A stretch of 64,000 nucleotides of DNA from Comamonas sp. SCN 65-56 (GTDB lineage Bacteria; Pseudomonadota; Gammaproteobacteria; Burkholderiales; Burkholderiaceae_C). The stretch covers positions 1-64,000 of the forward strand of contig NZ_MEDS01000008.1 of the NCBI RefSeq assembly GCF_001724135.1, written 5' to 3'. Shown one piece after another: positions 1-7,846 of this stretch (the stretch's first letter is position 1; the number at the start of each line of letters is the position of its first letter). The position numbers and the translations under genes are program-made. The notes under the pieces were generated by a model. The model was not told the DNA's origin. It worked only from the letters and a program-made list of their open reading frames with translations, and searched no databases.

Positions 1-1
1 G

Positions 2-265
2 TTCGCGCGCATCGGCAAGGAGTCGGTGACGGTGCAGATCAGCAGCGTGACCCGCGCCAGCGACACGTCGTTCAACGTGCGCTGGACGGAGACGCGCTTT
101 GTCAACGGCGCGCTGGATCGCACCGAACGCTGGAACGCGGTGATTTCCACGGTGCTGCAAACCCCGCGCACCGAGCAGCGCCTGCGCAAGAACCCCCTGG
201 GCATCTACGTCAATGGGCTGTCATGGAGCCGCGAACTGGAAGGAAACGAAGGAGCAAAACCATGA
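2..265 (+). CDS. trbF: TrbF, conjugal transfer protein, C-terminal part (partial)
   Basis: Only the last 87 residues are visible; the gene enters from the left edge in the frame starting at base 2. The segment reads like the VirB8/TrbF periplasmic domain end, with VQISSV, a V-RWTE strand and a closing NPLGIYVNGLSWSREL, which is how TrbF proteins of IncP and Tn4371-type systems end. TrbF is an inner-membrane subunit of the type IV secretion channel that builds the conjugation bridge. Its TGA overlaps the ATG of trbG by four bases (ATGA), so the genes are translationally coupled. The assignment rests on the motif and on the trbG-trbI neighbours. Confidence 0.85.
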   Translation, partial: FARIGKESVTVQISSVTRASDTSFNVRWTETRFVNGALDRTERWNAVISTVLQTPRTEQRLRKNPLGIYVNGLSWSRELEGNEGAKP

Positions 266-1254
266 ATGATCTTTTCCGTAAATCCGCCTTGCCGGTGATG
301 CTTCTGGCTTCGACCGTGCTGTTCTCTGGTTGCGCCACGCAGGGCAAGCCGCCGCCGTCCATTTCGCTCGATGAGCCGGTGCAGGCCCAGCCACTGCCGG
401 AGCCGCCTGCGCCTGTGGAGGTGGTGGCCGTGCCGCAGGTGCTGCCGATGCCGGCGCAGATGAAACCTGTGCCGGATGCCAAGCCCGCCGCAGAACCCGC
501 CGATGAAACCTTGCGGGTGTCCCGCGCCAACGCCGAGGCGCGCATTGCGCCCACGCGCGAAGGCTACGTCAATGCGATTCAGGTGTGGCCCTTCACGGAT
601 GGCGCGCTGTACCAGGTCTATGCGGCCGTGGGCCGCGTGACCGTGATCGCGCTCCAGCCCGGTGAGGAACTGGTGACGGTGGCCGCAGGCGATACCGTGC
701 GCTGGATCGTGGGCGACACATCGAGCGGCAGCGGTGATGCGCTGCGCGTCAATGTGATGGTCAAACCGATCCGCTCGGGCCTCAAGACCAATCTGGTCAT
801 CACGACCAGCCGTAGGACGTACCTGCTGGAGCTGACCTCGACCGAGAAGACGTGGATGGCGTCGGTGTCCTGGGAGTATCCGAAGGACAAGATGCTGGCC
901 TTGCAGCGCCAGTCGCAGGTGGCCAATGCCGCCGCGCCAGTCGATGCCGGGCTGTCGCTGGAGAAGATCCGTTTCCGCTACGCCGTCAGCGGCAGCAATC
1001 CGCCCTGGAAGCCGCTGCGCGCTTTCGACGACGGCGAGAAGGTCTACATCCAGTTTCCGCCGGGCATTGCCCAAGGCGAGTTGCCGCCGCTGTTCGTGAT
1101 CGGCGCGCAGGGCGACGGGCAACTGGTGAACTACCGCTTCCGCGCGCCGTACTACATCGTGGATCGGCTGTTTGGCGCGGCCGAGCTGCGCCTGGGCGGA
1201 GACAAGGGCGATGTGGTGCGGATCGAGCGCACGGACGGCACGCGGAGGAACTGA
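262..1254 (+). CDS. trbG: TrbG, VirB9-like lipoprotein of the conjugative type IV secretion system
   Basis: 330 residues. The N-terminus is a lipoprotein signal with lipobox FSGC (Cys24), followed by a Pro-rich linker (about 30-85) and a VirB9/CagX domain. Visible family features are NAIQVWPFTDGALYQVYAA and a C-terminal FDDGEKVYIQFP to end segment. TrbG/VirB9 forms the outer-membrane part of the secretion core with TrbI (VirB10). The ATG at 262 was chosen because it starts the signal peptide and overlaps the trbF stop; a longer upstream reading would destroy the signal. trbI starts 2 bases after the stop, so the three genes form one operon. Confidence 0.95.
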   Translation: MNDLFRKSALPVMLLASTVLFSGCATQGKPPPSISLDEPVQAQPLPEPPAPVEVVAVPQVLPMPAQMKPVPDAKPAAEPADETLRVSRANAEARIAPTREGYVNAIQVWPFTDGALYQVYAAVGRVTVIALQPGEELVTVAAGDTVRWIVGDTSSGSGDALRVNVMVKPIRSGLKTNLVITTSRRTYLLELTSTEKTWMASVSWEYPKDKMLALQRQSQVANAAAPVDAGLSLEKIRFRYAVSGSNPPWKPLRAFDDGEKVYIQFPPGIAQGELPPLFVIGAQGDGQLVNYRFRAPYYIVDRLFGAAELRLGGDKGDVVRIERTDGTRRN

Positions 1255-1256
1255 CC

Positions 1257-2528
1257 ATGAGCCAGGACGACACTCCAGACCTTGCCGCGCCACAGGCGGG
1301 CAAGGTCGCGCCCGAAGCGGTGGCGCTGCGCGCTCAGCCGCGCCCGGTCACACGTTTGAACCGGCGCACGCTGGCCATTCTCGTCGGCGGCCTGTCGGTC
1401 GCAGTGCTCGGGGCCACGATTTGGTCGTTGCAGCCGCATCGGCGCGGGGCGGGCGAGCAGACCGAGCTTTACAACGTCGATCGCGTCTCGAAGTCCGAAG
1501 GGCTGGACGGCCTGCCTTCGGACTATTCCAAGCTGCCGGCCAAGGTGCCGGAGTTGGGGCCACCACTGCCGGGTGATCTTGGCCCGGCCATCGTGCATTC
1601 TCAACAGCCGGTGACGCCAGCCTACGCACCGCCGGGACATGATCCGGCGGACGCCCGGCGCAAGGAGGCCGATGCAGCGGCGGGTTCGTCGGTGTTCTTC
1701 CGTTCGGGCAATCAGGGCAAGGCCGCCGCGCCGGGCACGGCGCAAGTCGCTGCGGCTGCGCCCGGCAGCGCCTTGGCCGGCTTCGACCCGCTGGCCGCTG
1801 GCCCGGCCTCTACGGCGGCCCAGTCATCCGACCCGACCGCCGTGCAGAACCGGCAAGACCAGAAAGAGGCTTTCCTGAAAGGCGGCTCTACGGAAACCCG
1901 CAATTCCGGCAATCTGCAAATGCCGTCCTCGCCGTATCAGGTAATGGCCGGGACGGTGATGGCTGGGGCGCTGGTCACGGGCATCAAGTCCGATTTGCCG
2001 GGCGACGTGATCGCCACGGTGACGGAGCCGGTCTATGACTCGGCTACGGGCAAGTTCCTGCTGATCCCACAGGGATCGCGCATCCTGGGCAAGTACAACA
2101 GCCAGGTGAGCTACGGGCAGAGCCGCGTGCAGGTGGTGTGGAACCGCGTCATCCTGCCGGACACGTCATCGCTGAAGCTCGACAACCTGGCGGGCACCGA
2201 CCCTGCCGGCTACGCCGGCCTGGAGGATGGCGTCGATTGGCATTGGGATCGCGTCTTTGCCGGTGCGGCGCTGACCACGTTGCTGGGCGTGGGCGCCGAA
2301 CTGGCCGCGCCGGAGAACCGGCAGAACGGCAATCGCATCGTGATCGCTGGGCGCGACAGCGCACAGGACAGCATCAATCAGGTCGGACAGGAGATGACCC
2401 GGCGCAACATGAACATCCAGTCGACGCTGACCGAGCGGCCGGGCCTGCCGGTGCGCATCATCGTCAACCGCGATCTGGTGTTGCGGCCGTACCAGCCGAT
2501 GTTCTTCCAGCGGGGGGCCATGCAATGA
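1257..2528 (+). CDS. trbI: TrbI, VirB10-like core protein of the conjugative type IV secretion system
   Basis: 423 residues. A short cytoplasmic N-terminus is followed by one membrane helix at about 38-54 (LAILVGGLSVAVLGATIW), a Pro/Ala-rich periplasmic linker and a C-terminal VirB10/TrbI domain from about residue 220 (PYQVMAGTVMAGALVTGIKSD; later IPQGSRILGKY). VirB10 spans both membranes and gates the channel. It lies directly after trbG and its stop overlaps the start of the DUF2274 gene. Length and domain order are normal for the family. Confidence 0.96.
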   Translation: MSQDDTPDLAAPQAGKVAPEAVALRAQPRPVTRLNRRTLAILVGGLSVAVLGATIWSLQPHRRGAGEQTELYNVDRVSKSEGLDGLPSDYSKLPAKVPELGPPLPGDLGPAIVHSQQPVTPAYAPPGHDPADARRKEADAAAGSSVFFRSGNQGKAAAPGTAQVAAAAPGSALAGFDPLAAGPASTAAQSSDPTAVQNRQDQKEAFLKGGSTETRNSGNLQMPSSPYQVMAGTVMAGALVTGIKSDLPGDVIATVTEPVYDSATGKFLLIPQGSRILGKYNSQVSYGQSRVQVVWNRVILPDTSSLKLDNLAGTDPAGYAGLEDGVDWHWDRVFAGAALTTLLGVGAELAAPENRQNGNRIVIAGRDSAQDSINQVGQEMTRRNMNIQSTLTERPGLPVRIIVNRDLVLRPYQPMFFQRGAMQ

Positions 2529-2770
2529 GCACGACCAAGAAGCTGCGGCTCGGGCCGCTGCCCAAGACCGAGAGCACGAAGCTCACGTTCTCCTGCCCGG
2601 CCAGCCTCAAGGCCGACCTCGACCGCTACGCCGCGCTGCACGCGCAGGCGTATGGCGAGGCGGTCGATGCCACGACGTTGATTCCCCACATGCTGGAGGC
2701 ATTCATGGCCGGCGACCGGGGATTCAGGAAGGGAAGCGGGAGCAAGGCCGCACCGCCGAAGTCGGGTTGA
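2525..2770 (+). CDS. DUF2274 small protein at the end of the trb cluster
   Basis: 81 residues, starting MSTTKKLRLGPLPKTEST. The body resembles a ribbon-helix-helix style segment (KLTFSCPASLKADLDRYAAL) followed by LIPHMLEAFMAGDRGF, the pattern of DUF2274 proteins. Its ATG overlaps the trbI stop (ATGA), so it is the last cistron of the transfer operon. DUF2274 genes commonly follow trbI in Tn4371-type elements. The molecular role is not established; the RHH-like start could suggest DNA binding, but this is inference. Confidence 0.85.
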   Translation: MSTTKKLRLGPLPKTESTKLTFSCPASLKADLDRYAALHAQAYGEAVDATTLIPHMLEAFMAGDRGFRKGSGSKAAPPKSG

Positions 2771-2803
2771 CGATACGAGCGTATCCGCCATCCGCTCACC
2801 AAG

Positions 2804-2836
2804 AAAGCGCAGCCCACTGGCTGCGCTTTCGCTTTT
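2804..2836 (+). terminator. Terminator after the trb operon
   Basis: A 9-base perfect stem AAAGCGCAG / CTGCGCTTT with an 8-base loop, followed by a short T-rich run (TTTCGCTTTT), starts 33 bases after the DUF2274 stop. It probably ends the transfer operon transcript inside the element. Confidence 0.7.
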
Positions 2837-3043
2837 GAGGAGCCTTCTGGAAGTGCAGGACTATGATGACCGATGCGACCTTGCCTGCTGCGGTGCCCTT
2901 GCGCTTACCACCGCGAAGCGCCTATGCGGCACCTAGCTCGAAAAGCAGCAAGAGCACACAACGGCTGAAATCTAGCCTAACCTATTACCCCATAAGACCT
3001 TTTGCCCCGTTGCATGTCTGCATGAAAGACTTGACAGCGGACA

Positions 3044-3051
3044 TTTTTCAT
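3044..3051. other. Putative attR core (TTTTTCAT) of a Tn4371-type ICE
   Basis: TTTTTCAT is the 8-base direct repeat I recall as the attachment core of Tn4371-family elements. It lies about 275 bases after the last trb-cluster gene and 27 bases before the miaA start, which is where the right end of such an element is expected. A 7-base inverted repeat, CATGAAA (3021-3027) and TTTCATG (3046-3052), overlaps the core. The left end and the integrase are outside the window, so this is a strong inference rather than proof. Confidence 0.7.
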
Positions 3052-3078
3052 GCCCTGCTCTGCTACGCTCAGGGGCGC

Positions 3079-4050
3079 ATGACACACGCCTTGCCGGATT
3101 CTTCACACGCACCGCCGACCGTCCTGGCCATCATCGGCCCCACGGCCAGCGGCAAGACGGCGGCGGCGCTGGCGCTGGCCAGGCAGCTGCCGGTCGAGAT
3201 CATCAGCATGGACTCGGCCCTCGTCTATCGCGGCATGGACATAGGCACCGCCAAGCCCACGACCGAGGAACAGCGCGCCGCGGCGCACCATCTGATCGAT
3301 ATCCGCGACCCGCGCGACGCCTACTCGGCGGCGGAGTTCGCGCGCGATGCGCTGCACCTCATAGAGGCCATCCGGGCGCGCGGCGCATTGCCGCTGATCG
3401 TCGGCGGCACGCTGCTGTACTTCAAGGCGTTGACCGAGGGCATTGCCCAGCTGCCACCGGCCGATGCCACCGTGCGCGCGCAGCTTGAAGCGCAGGCCGC
3501 TGCCATCGGCTGGCCAGCCCTGCACGCGCAACTGGCACGGATCGATCCGGCCACGGCGGCGCGCCTGGCACCCAACGACAGCCAGCGCATCCAACGCGCG
3601 CTGGAGATCTGGCAACTCACAGGTCAGCCAATGTCTGTGCTGATTACTACGAATAAAAGAGCTGTCAGCGCTTTACCCATAAGGGCTGAAGCCGTATTTT
3701 CCTTGGAACCTGCCGACAGGCGCTGGCTGCACGAACGCATCGCCAGCCGCTTTGCGCAGATGCTGCAGCAGGGCTTGATCGACGAGGTGCGTGGCCTGCG
3801 TGCCCGCGGCGACCTGCGCGCGGACCTGCCCAGCATGCGCTGCGTCGGCTACCGCCAATGCTGGCAGGCGCTGAACGGCGAGTTCCCGCTGGCGGAAATC
3901 GCCGAGCGCGGCGTGGCCGCCACACGTCAGCTGGCGCGGCGCCAGCTCACCTGGCTGCGCTCCATCCCCGCGCGCCACGCCATCGCTGCCGACGCACCCG
4001 ATGCCAGCGATAGCCTCGTGCGCGCCGCGCTGGAGCTACTGCGCCGATGA
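3079..4050 (+). CDS. miaA: tRNA dimethylallyltransferase MiaA
   Basis: 323 residues. MiaA transfers a dimethylallyl group to N6 of A37 in tRNAs that read UNN codons. The P-loop [10 protein letters not shown] lies at about 18-27; [16 protein letters not shown] follows at about 47-62, and [19 protein letters not shown] is the substrate-binding segment. Start MTHALPDSS was chosen because upstream in-frame codons cross the element boundary and show no homology. An AGGGG lies 3 bases before the ATG. Residues about 190-207 ([18 protein letters not shown]) are encoded by a dispersed palindromic repeat and look like an in-frame insertion before the conserved [14 protein letters not shown]. The stop overlaps the next gene by four bases. 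Confidence 0.97.
   Translation: MTHALPDSSHAPPTVLAIIGPTASGKTAAALALARQLPVEIISMDSALVYRGMDIGTAKPTTEEQRAAAHHLIDIRDPRDAYSAAEFARDALHLIEAIRARGALPLIVGGTLLYFKALTEGIAQLPPADATVRAQLEAQAAAIGWPALHAQLARIDPATAARLAPNDSQRIQRALEIWQLTGQPMSVLITTNKRAVSALPIRAEAVFSLEPADRRWLHERIASRFAQMLQQGLIDEVRGLRARGDLRADLPSMRCVGYRQCWQALNGEFPLAEIAERGVAATRQLARRQLTWLRSIPARHAIAADAPDASDSLVRAALELLRR
3652..3700 (+). repeat. Dispersed palindromic repeat, copy inside miaA
   Basis: The segment contains AGAGCTGTCAGCGC (3658-3671), then a spacer and AGGGCTGAAGCC with a trailing ATTTT. The 14-base left arm is identical (reverse strand) to the copy inside comEC. It is clearly poorer in GC than the surrounding miaA sequence. Confidence 0.6.
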
Positions 4051-4718
4051 GCACTGAAACGCCGCTGCTCACCGTGCGGCAACTCGTGCGCCGCTACGGC
4101 TCGCAAACCGTCTTTGAAAACGTCAACCTGCAGGTCGCCCGCGGCGAGTTCGTCGCCATCGTCGGTGACTCGGGCGTTGGCAAATCCACACTGCTCAATT
4201 GCCTGGCCGGGCTCGATACCTGGGATGGCGGCCAAATCCTGGTCGGGGGCGAGGACTTGACGACGATGGACGACACCGCCCGCACGCTCTGGCGCCGCGC
4301 GCATGTGGGCTTCGTGTTTCAGGCCTTCCACGTCCTGCCGCACCTGAGCGTGGCACAGAACGTGGCACTGCCGCTGATGCTGCTCGGGCAAGCCGACGAC
4401 CGCCGCGTCGGACAGATGCTGACTGCCGTTGGATTGCACGGTCTGGAAGCACGCCTGCCACAGCAACTCAGCGGCGGCCAATTGCAGCGCGTGGCAATCG
4501 CCCGCGCGCTGGTGCATCGCCCGCCCTTGCTGCTGGCCGATGAACCCACGGGCAACCTCGACCCCACCACCGCAGCGCGGATCATGGATTTGCTTGTGCA
4601 GCAGACGCGCGAGCATGGCGCGGCGCTGGTGCTGGTGACGCATGCCAGCGCCGCAGCCGCGCGCGCCGGCCGACTGCTGCGCCTCAGCGCTCAGGGCATC
4701 ACGCGCCTTGAGCGCTGA
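4047..4718 (+). CDS. ABC transporter ATP-binding protein (LolD/MacB-type)
   Basis: 223 residues. Walker [10 protein letters not shown] (40-48), Q-loop in [10 protein letters not shown] (about 89-98), signature LSGGQ (141-145), Walker B LLLADE (161-166), and switch His in LVTHAS. The length and the motif ADEPTGNLD place it in the LolD/FtsE/MacB class that pairs with FtsX-fold permeases. The likely partner is the 856-residue permease starting at 5276, with the AttH/CrtC-like secreted protein after it. The oppositely oriented hsp20 gene sits between them. It overlaps the miaA stop by four bases. The substrate is unknown; lipid or lipoprotein movement is possible by family analogy. Confidence 0.9.
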   Translation: MSTETPLLTVRQLVRRYGSQTVFENVNLQVARGEFVAIVGDSGVGKSTLLNCLAGLDTWDGGQILVGGEDLTTMDDTARTLWRRAHVGFVFQAFHVLPHLSVAQNVALPLMLLGQADDRRVGQMLTAVGLHGLEARLPQQLSGGQLQRVAIARALVHRPPLLLADEPTGNLDPTTAARIMDLLVQQTREHGAALVLVTHASAAAARAGRLLRLSAQGITRLER

Positions 4719-4730
4719 GGCAGGCCGGCC

Positions 4731-5159
4731 TTACTCGACCGCCAGGCGCTGCACCTTGCCTTCGAGTTTCTTGGGCAAGGTGAGCATCAGCACGCCGTTG
4801 TCGTACCTGGCCTTGGCGCTCGCCGCATCGACCTCCATCGGCAGCTGAAAGCTGCGCGCCACCGAGCCAAAGTAGCGCTCGCTGCGCAGCAATTTTTCGC
4901 TATCGCGCTTTTCGTCGTGCTGCTGCACCTCGGCGCGCAAGGTGACGACGGCGCCGTCTATGGACACCTGGATGTCCTCCTTGGGCACGCCGGGCAGCTC
5001 GGCCTGCACCTTGTAGGCTGCGTCATCTTCCTTCACGTCGATGCGGATCTGCGACGGCTGCACCAACGCGTCGCCATGCAGCGGTCGCACGTAAAAGCCC
5101 GGCGCGACATCGCGGAAAAATTCATCGAACAGGCTGGGACGAGACATCAATGCGTTCAT
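4731..5159 (-). CDS. Hsp20/alpha-crystallin family small heat-shock protein
   Basis: 142 residues. The alpha-crystallin domain covers about 37-130, with IRIDVKEDDAAYKVQAELPG, the typical VPKEDIQVSIDGAVVTLRAE strand pair and NGVLMLTLPKK. Such proteins are ATP-independent holdases that bind unfolding proteins in the cytoplasm. The start ATG at 5159 has a strong AGGAG 7 bases upstream. The gene lies on the opposite strand, wedged between an ABC ATPase gene and its likely permease gene. No obvious heat-shock promoter or thermosensor hairpin was identified in the 116-base upstream gap. Confidence 0.93.
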   Translation of the reverse strand: MNALMSRPSLFDEFFRDVAPGFYVRPLHGDALVQPSQIRIDVKEDDAAYKVQAELPGVPKEDIQVSIDGAVVTLRAEVQQHDEKRDSEKLLRSERYFGSVARSFQLPMEVDAASAKARYDNGVLMLTLPKKLEGKVQRLAVE

Positions 5160-5275
5160 GGTTCAACTCCTGGTGTGGTTGCGCCGCTTGCTGCGGCATG
5201 CACCCTACATGCGTACGCCGCCGCCGGTTTCAAGAGCCCGGCGGCGCACCGGGCCAGCGAAGCACAATCACCACC

Positions 5276-7846
5276 ATGCATGGCCTGTTTTCCGTGTTCT
5301 CCTGGCAAGACCTGCGCCAGCACCCGTGGCGCAGCCTGGCAGCCGTCACGGCGGTGATGCTGGGCGTGGCGCTTGCGCTCGCGGTGCATCTCATCAACGC
5401 CAGCGCGCTGGCGGAGTTCGCCCAGGCGGCACGCGCCGCCAGCGGGCAGAGCGATCTGCAGCTGCGCCCGCGCCAGGGCCTGCTGCCGCAGGCGCTGTAC
5501 GCCGAGATCGCGCGCAGCCCGCAAGTGGCGCATGCCAACCCTATCCTCGAAGCCGATCTGAAAGCCTCCACCGCGAACGGCCACGAAACCACGCTGCACC
5601 TGGTGGCTGCCGATGCACTGCAACTGCCCATCACCGCGCCGGCGCTGATGCCGCGGCTGTGGCAGGCGCACGACCGCCTGGCGCTGTTCGGGCCGCGCAC
5701 GGTGTTCCTCAACGCCAGCGCACGCCACGCGCTCGGCCTTCCCGACGGGCCGGCCAGCGTGGTTCTGCAAGTCGGCCTCGGCCAGGTGCCGGTGCAAGTC
5801 GCCGGCAGCATCGCCGCCGCGGGGCCGGCACTGATGGTGATGGATATCGGCGCCGCACAGGATTTGCTCGGGCAAGACGGCTGGCTCAACCGCATCGACC
5901 TGCAACTGCGCCCGGGCGCGGACCGGCAGGCGCTGCAGCAACAGTTGGCGGGCAGCAGCACGGTCGTCCCCTTCCTGCTCAGCGAGCCGACAGACAGCAG
6001 CACCCGGCTCGGCCAGCTCTCGCGCGCCTACCGCGTGAATCTGGCGGCACTGGCGCTAGTCGCACTCTTCACCAGTGCCTACCTGGTCTATTCGGTGCTG
6101 GCCCTCTCCGTAGCACGGCGCCAGCCGCAGCTGGCACTGCTGGCAGTACTGGGCGCAACGCCGCGCCAACGCCTGCGGCTGGTGCTCAAAGAAGCCGGCC
6201 TGCTCGGGTGCGCGGGCAGCCTGCTGGGCGTCCTGCTGGGCACGCTGCTGGCCAGCGTGGCGCTGCGCCTTGCCGGGGGTGATCTGGGCGGAGGCTACTT
6301 TGCCGGTGCCACGAAGCTGCATTGGAATCCGGCGGCCGCATGGGCTTATGCACTGCTGGGCCTGGCTTGCGCCCTGCTCGGTGGCTGGTGGCCGGCACGC
6401 GCCGCGCAGCGCCTGCCGCCAGCACAAACGCTCAAAGGCCTTGGGTTTGCCACTGCCACAGGCCATGCCGCACTGGCCGCTACAGGCGCCGTGCTGCTGG
6501 TCGCCGGTGCGCTGCTGGCCTTTGCGCCGCCCATCGCCGGCATGCCGCTGGCCGCCTACCTGTCCGTCGCGCTGCTGTTGATCGGCGGCATCACGCTGCT
6601 GCCCTGGCTGATCGCGTGGCTGCTGCGCGCAGGGCTGCCGCTCGCGCGCCATCGCGCGCTGCCGCTGCTGGCACTGGAGCGCGCCCGCCGCACGCGCGGC
6701 GCCGCGGCGGCCACCGTCGGCGGCGTGGTCGCGGCGCTGAGCCTGGCCGTCGCACTCACCATCATGGTCGCGAGCTTTCGCACCTCGGTGCAGCAATGGC
6801 TCGACGCCATGCTGCCCGCGCCGCTGTACCTGCGCGCCGGCGGCCAGCCACGCGGCGATGCCGCCGCCGTCTTCAGCGATGCCCTGGTGCAGCAAGTGCG
6901 GCAGGTGCCTGGCGTAGCGCGGCTGGTGGCCTTGCGCAGCAGCAGCGTCCAGTTGAATGCCGCCATGCCTGCCGTCGCGGTCCTCGCCCGCCCCATGGGG
7001 CCTGAGCCTGAACGCAGCCTGCCGCTGGTGGGCAACGCCTTGCCGGTGCCGACGGGGCGCATGCCGATCTACGTCAGCGAAGCCGTGGCCGACCTGTACG
7101 GCGTTCGTCCCGGCGATGATTGGCCGGCTTTATCCAAGGCATTCAGGCCCGCAGCGCAGACTGACAAATCGCCATTAGCACCTTTTTTCATAGCAGGCGT
7201 ATGGCGCGACTACGTCCGCCAATCGGGCGCCGTGGCGATGGAGCGCACCGATTTCATCCGCCTGACGGGCGACACCCGCTCCAGCGACCTGGCGCTGTGG
7301 CCCGCCGCGGACGCCGACCCGGCGGCGCTGCGCCAGGCCATCATGGCCACGGTGGCCCGCCAGGGCGTCGCGCCCGACGCCCTGGAGTTCAGCAGCACGC
7401 AAGCCATCCGCCAGCGCTCGCTGGCGCTGTTTGACCGCAGCTTTGCCGTCACCTACTGGTTGCAGGCGGTGGTCATAGCCATCGGGTTGTTTGGCGTGGC
7501 CGCCAGCCTGTCCGCGCAAGTGCTGGCGCGGCGCAAGGAATTCGGTTTGCTGGCGCACCTGGGCCTCACGCGCCGCCAGATCCTTGGCGTGGTGGCCGGC
7601 GAAGGCGCGGCGTGGATGGCCGTGGGCGCGGCAGCCGGCACGCTGCTGGGCCTGGCCGTGTCGCTGGTGCTGGTGCGCGTGGTCAATCCGCAGAGCTTTC
7701 ACTGGAGCATGGACCTGGAGCTGCCCTGGCTGCGGCTGGGCGCGCTCGCATTGGCCGTGGTGGCGGCCGGCACCCTCACCGCATTGCTGACAGGCCGGGC
7801 TGCGGCCGGGCGCGACGCGGTACTCGCCGTGAAGGAGGACTGGTGA
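5276..7846 (+). CDS. FtsX-like ABC transporter permease (LolC/MacB-related)
   Basis: 856 residues. An N-terminal helix (about 20-40) is followed by a periplasmic MacB-like domain, then a helix bundle (about 250-450) and a second FtsX domain at the C-terminus (about 725-850) with ARRKEFGLLAHLGLTRRQIL, the coupling segment of FtsX permeases. This double-FtsX layout is that of large permeases encoded with AttH/CrtC-like proteins. Start MHGLFSVFSWQDLRQHPWRS was chosen because the family starts near this motif. The stop overlaps the next ATG by one base. Residues near 622-640 (QTDKSPLAPFFIAG) are encoded by an AT-richer patch that may be a degenerate repeat copy. Confidence 0.9.
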   Translation: MHGLFSVFSWQDLRQHPWRSLAAVTAVMLGVALALAVHLINASALAEFAQAARAASGQSDLQLRPRQGLLPQALYAEIARSPQVAHANPILEADLKASTANGHETTLHLVAADALQLPITAPALMPRLWQAHDRLALFGPRTVFLNASARHALGLPDGPASVVLQVGLGQVPVQVAGSIAAAGPALMVMDIGAAQDLLGQDGWLNRIDLQLRPGADRQALQQQLAGSSTVVPFLLSEPTDSSTRLGQLSRAYRVNLAALALVALFTSAYLVYSVLALSVARRQPQLALLAVLGATPRQRLRLVLKEAGLLGCAGSLLGVLLGTLLASVALRLAGGDLGGGYFAGATKLHWNPAAAWAYALLGLACALLGGWWPARAAQRLPPAQTLKGLGFATATGHAALAATGAVLLVAGALLAFAPPIAGMPLAAYLSVALLLIGGITLLPWLIAWLLRAGLPLARHRALPLLALERARRTRGAAAATVGGVVAALSLAVALTIMVASFRTSVQQWLDAMLPAPLYLRAGGQPRGDAAAVFSDALVQQVRQVPGVARLVALRSSSVQLNAAMPAVAVLARPMGPEPERSLPLVGNALPVPTGRMPIYVSEAVADLYGVRPGDDWPALSKAFRPAAQTDKSPLAPFFIAGVWRDYVRQSGAVAMERTDFIRLTGDTRSSDLALWPAADADPAALRQAIMATVARQGVAPDALEFSSTQAIRQRSLALFDRSFAVTYWLQAVVIAIGLFGVAASLSAQVLARRKEFGLLAHLGLTRRQILGVVAGEGAAWMAVGAAAGTLLGLAVSLVLVRVVNPQSFHWSMDLELPWLRLGALALAVVAAGTLTALLTGRAAAGRDAVLAVKEDW

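Larger units (their letters stand above)
2771..3078. other. Element-to-chromosome boundary region without a convincing gene
   Basis: This 308-base gap holds the trb terminator (2804-2836), a stretch of lower GC (2930-3050), the putative att core (3044-3051) and the short host leader of miaA. An open frame continuous with miaA extends back to 2863, but its translation (Ser/Lys-rich, no family resemblance) looks like chance. No other gene is apparent. Confidence 0.6.

Noticed and set aside
3031-3036. A TTGACA box as a miaA promoter
   Set aside because: No -10 sequence is found at 16-18 bases; the region is the element end. It may be used, but cannot be supported.
2863-3078. A longer N-terminus for MiaA
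   Set aside because: It spans the element junction and has no family resemblance; the P-loop lies at a normal distance from the Met at 3079.
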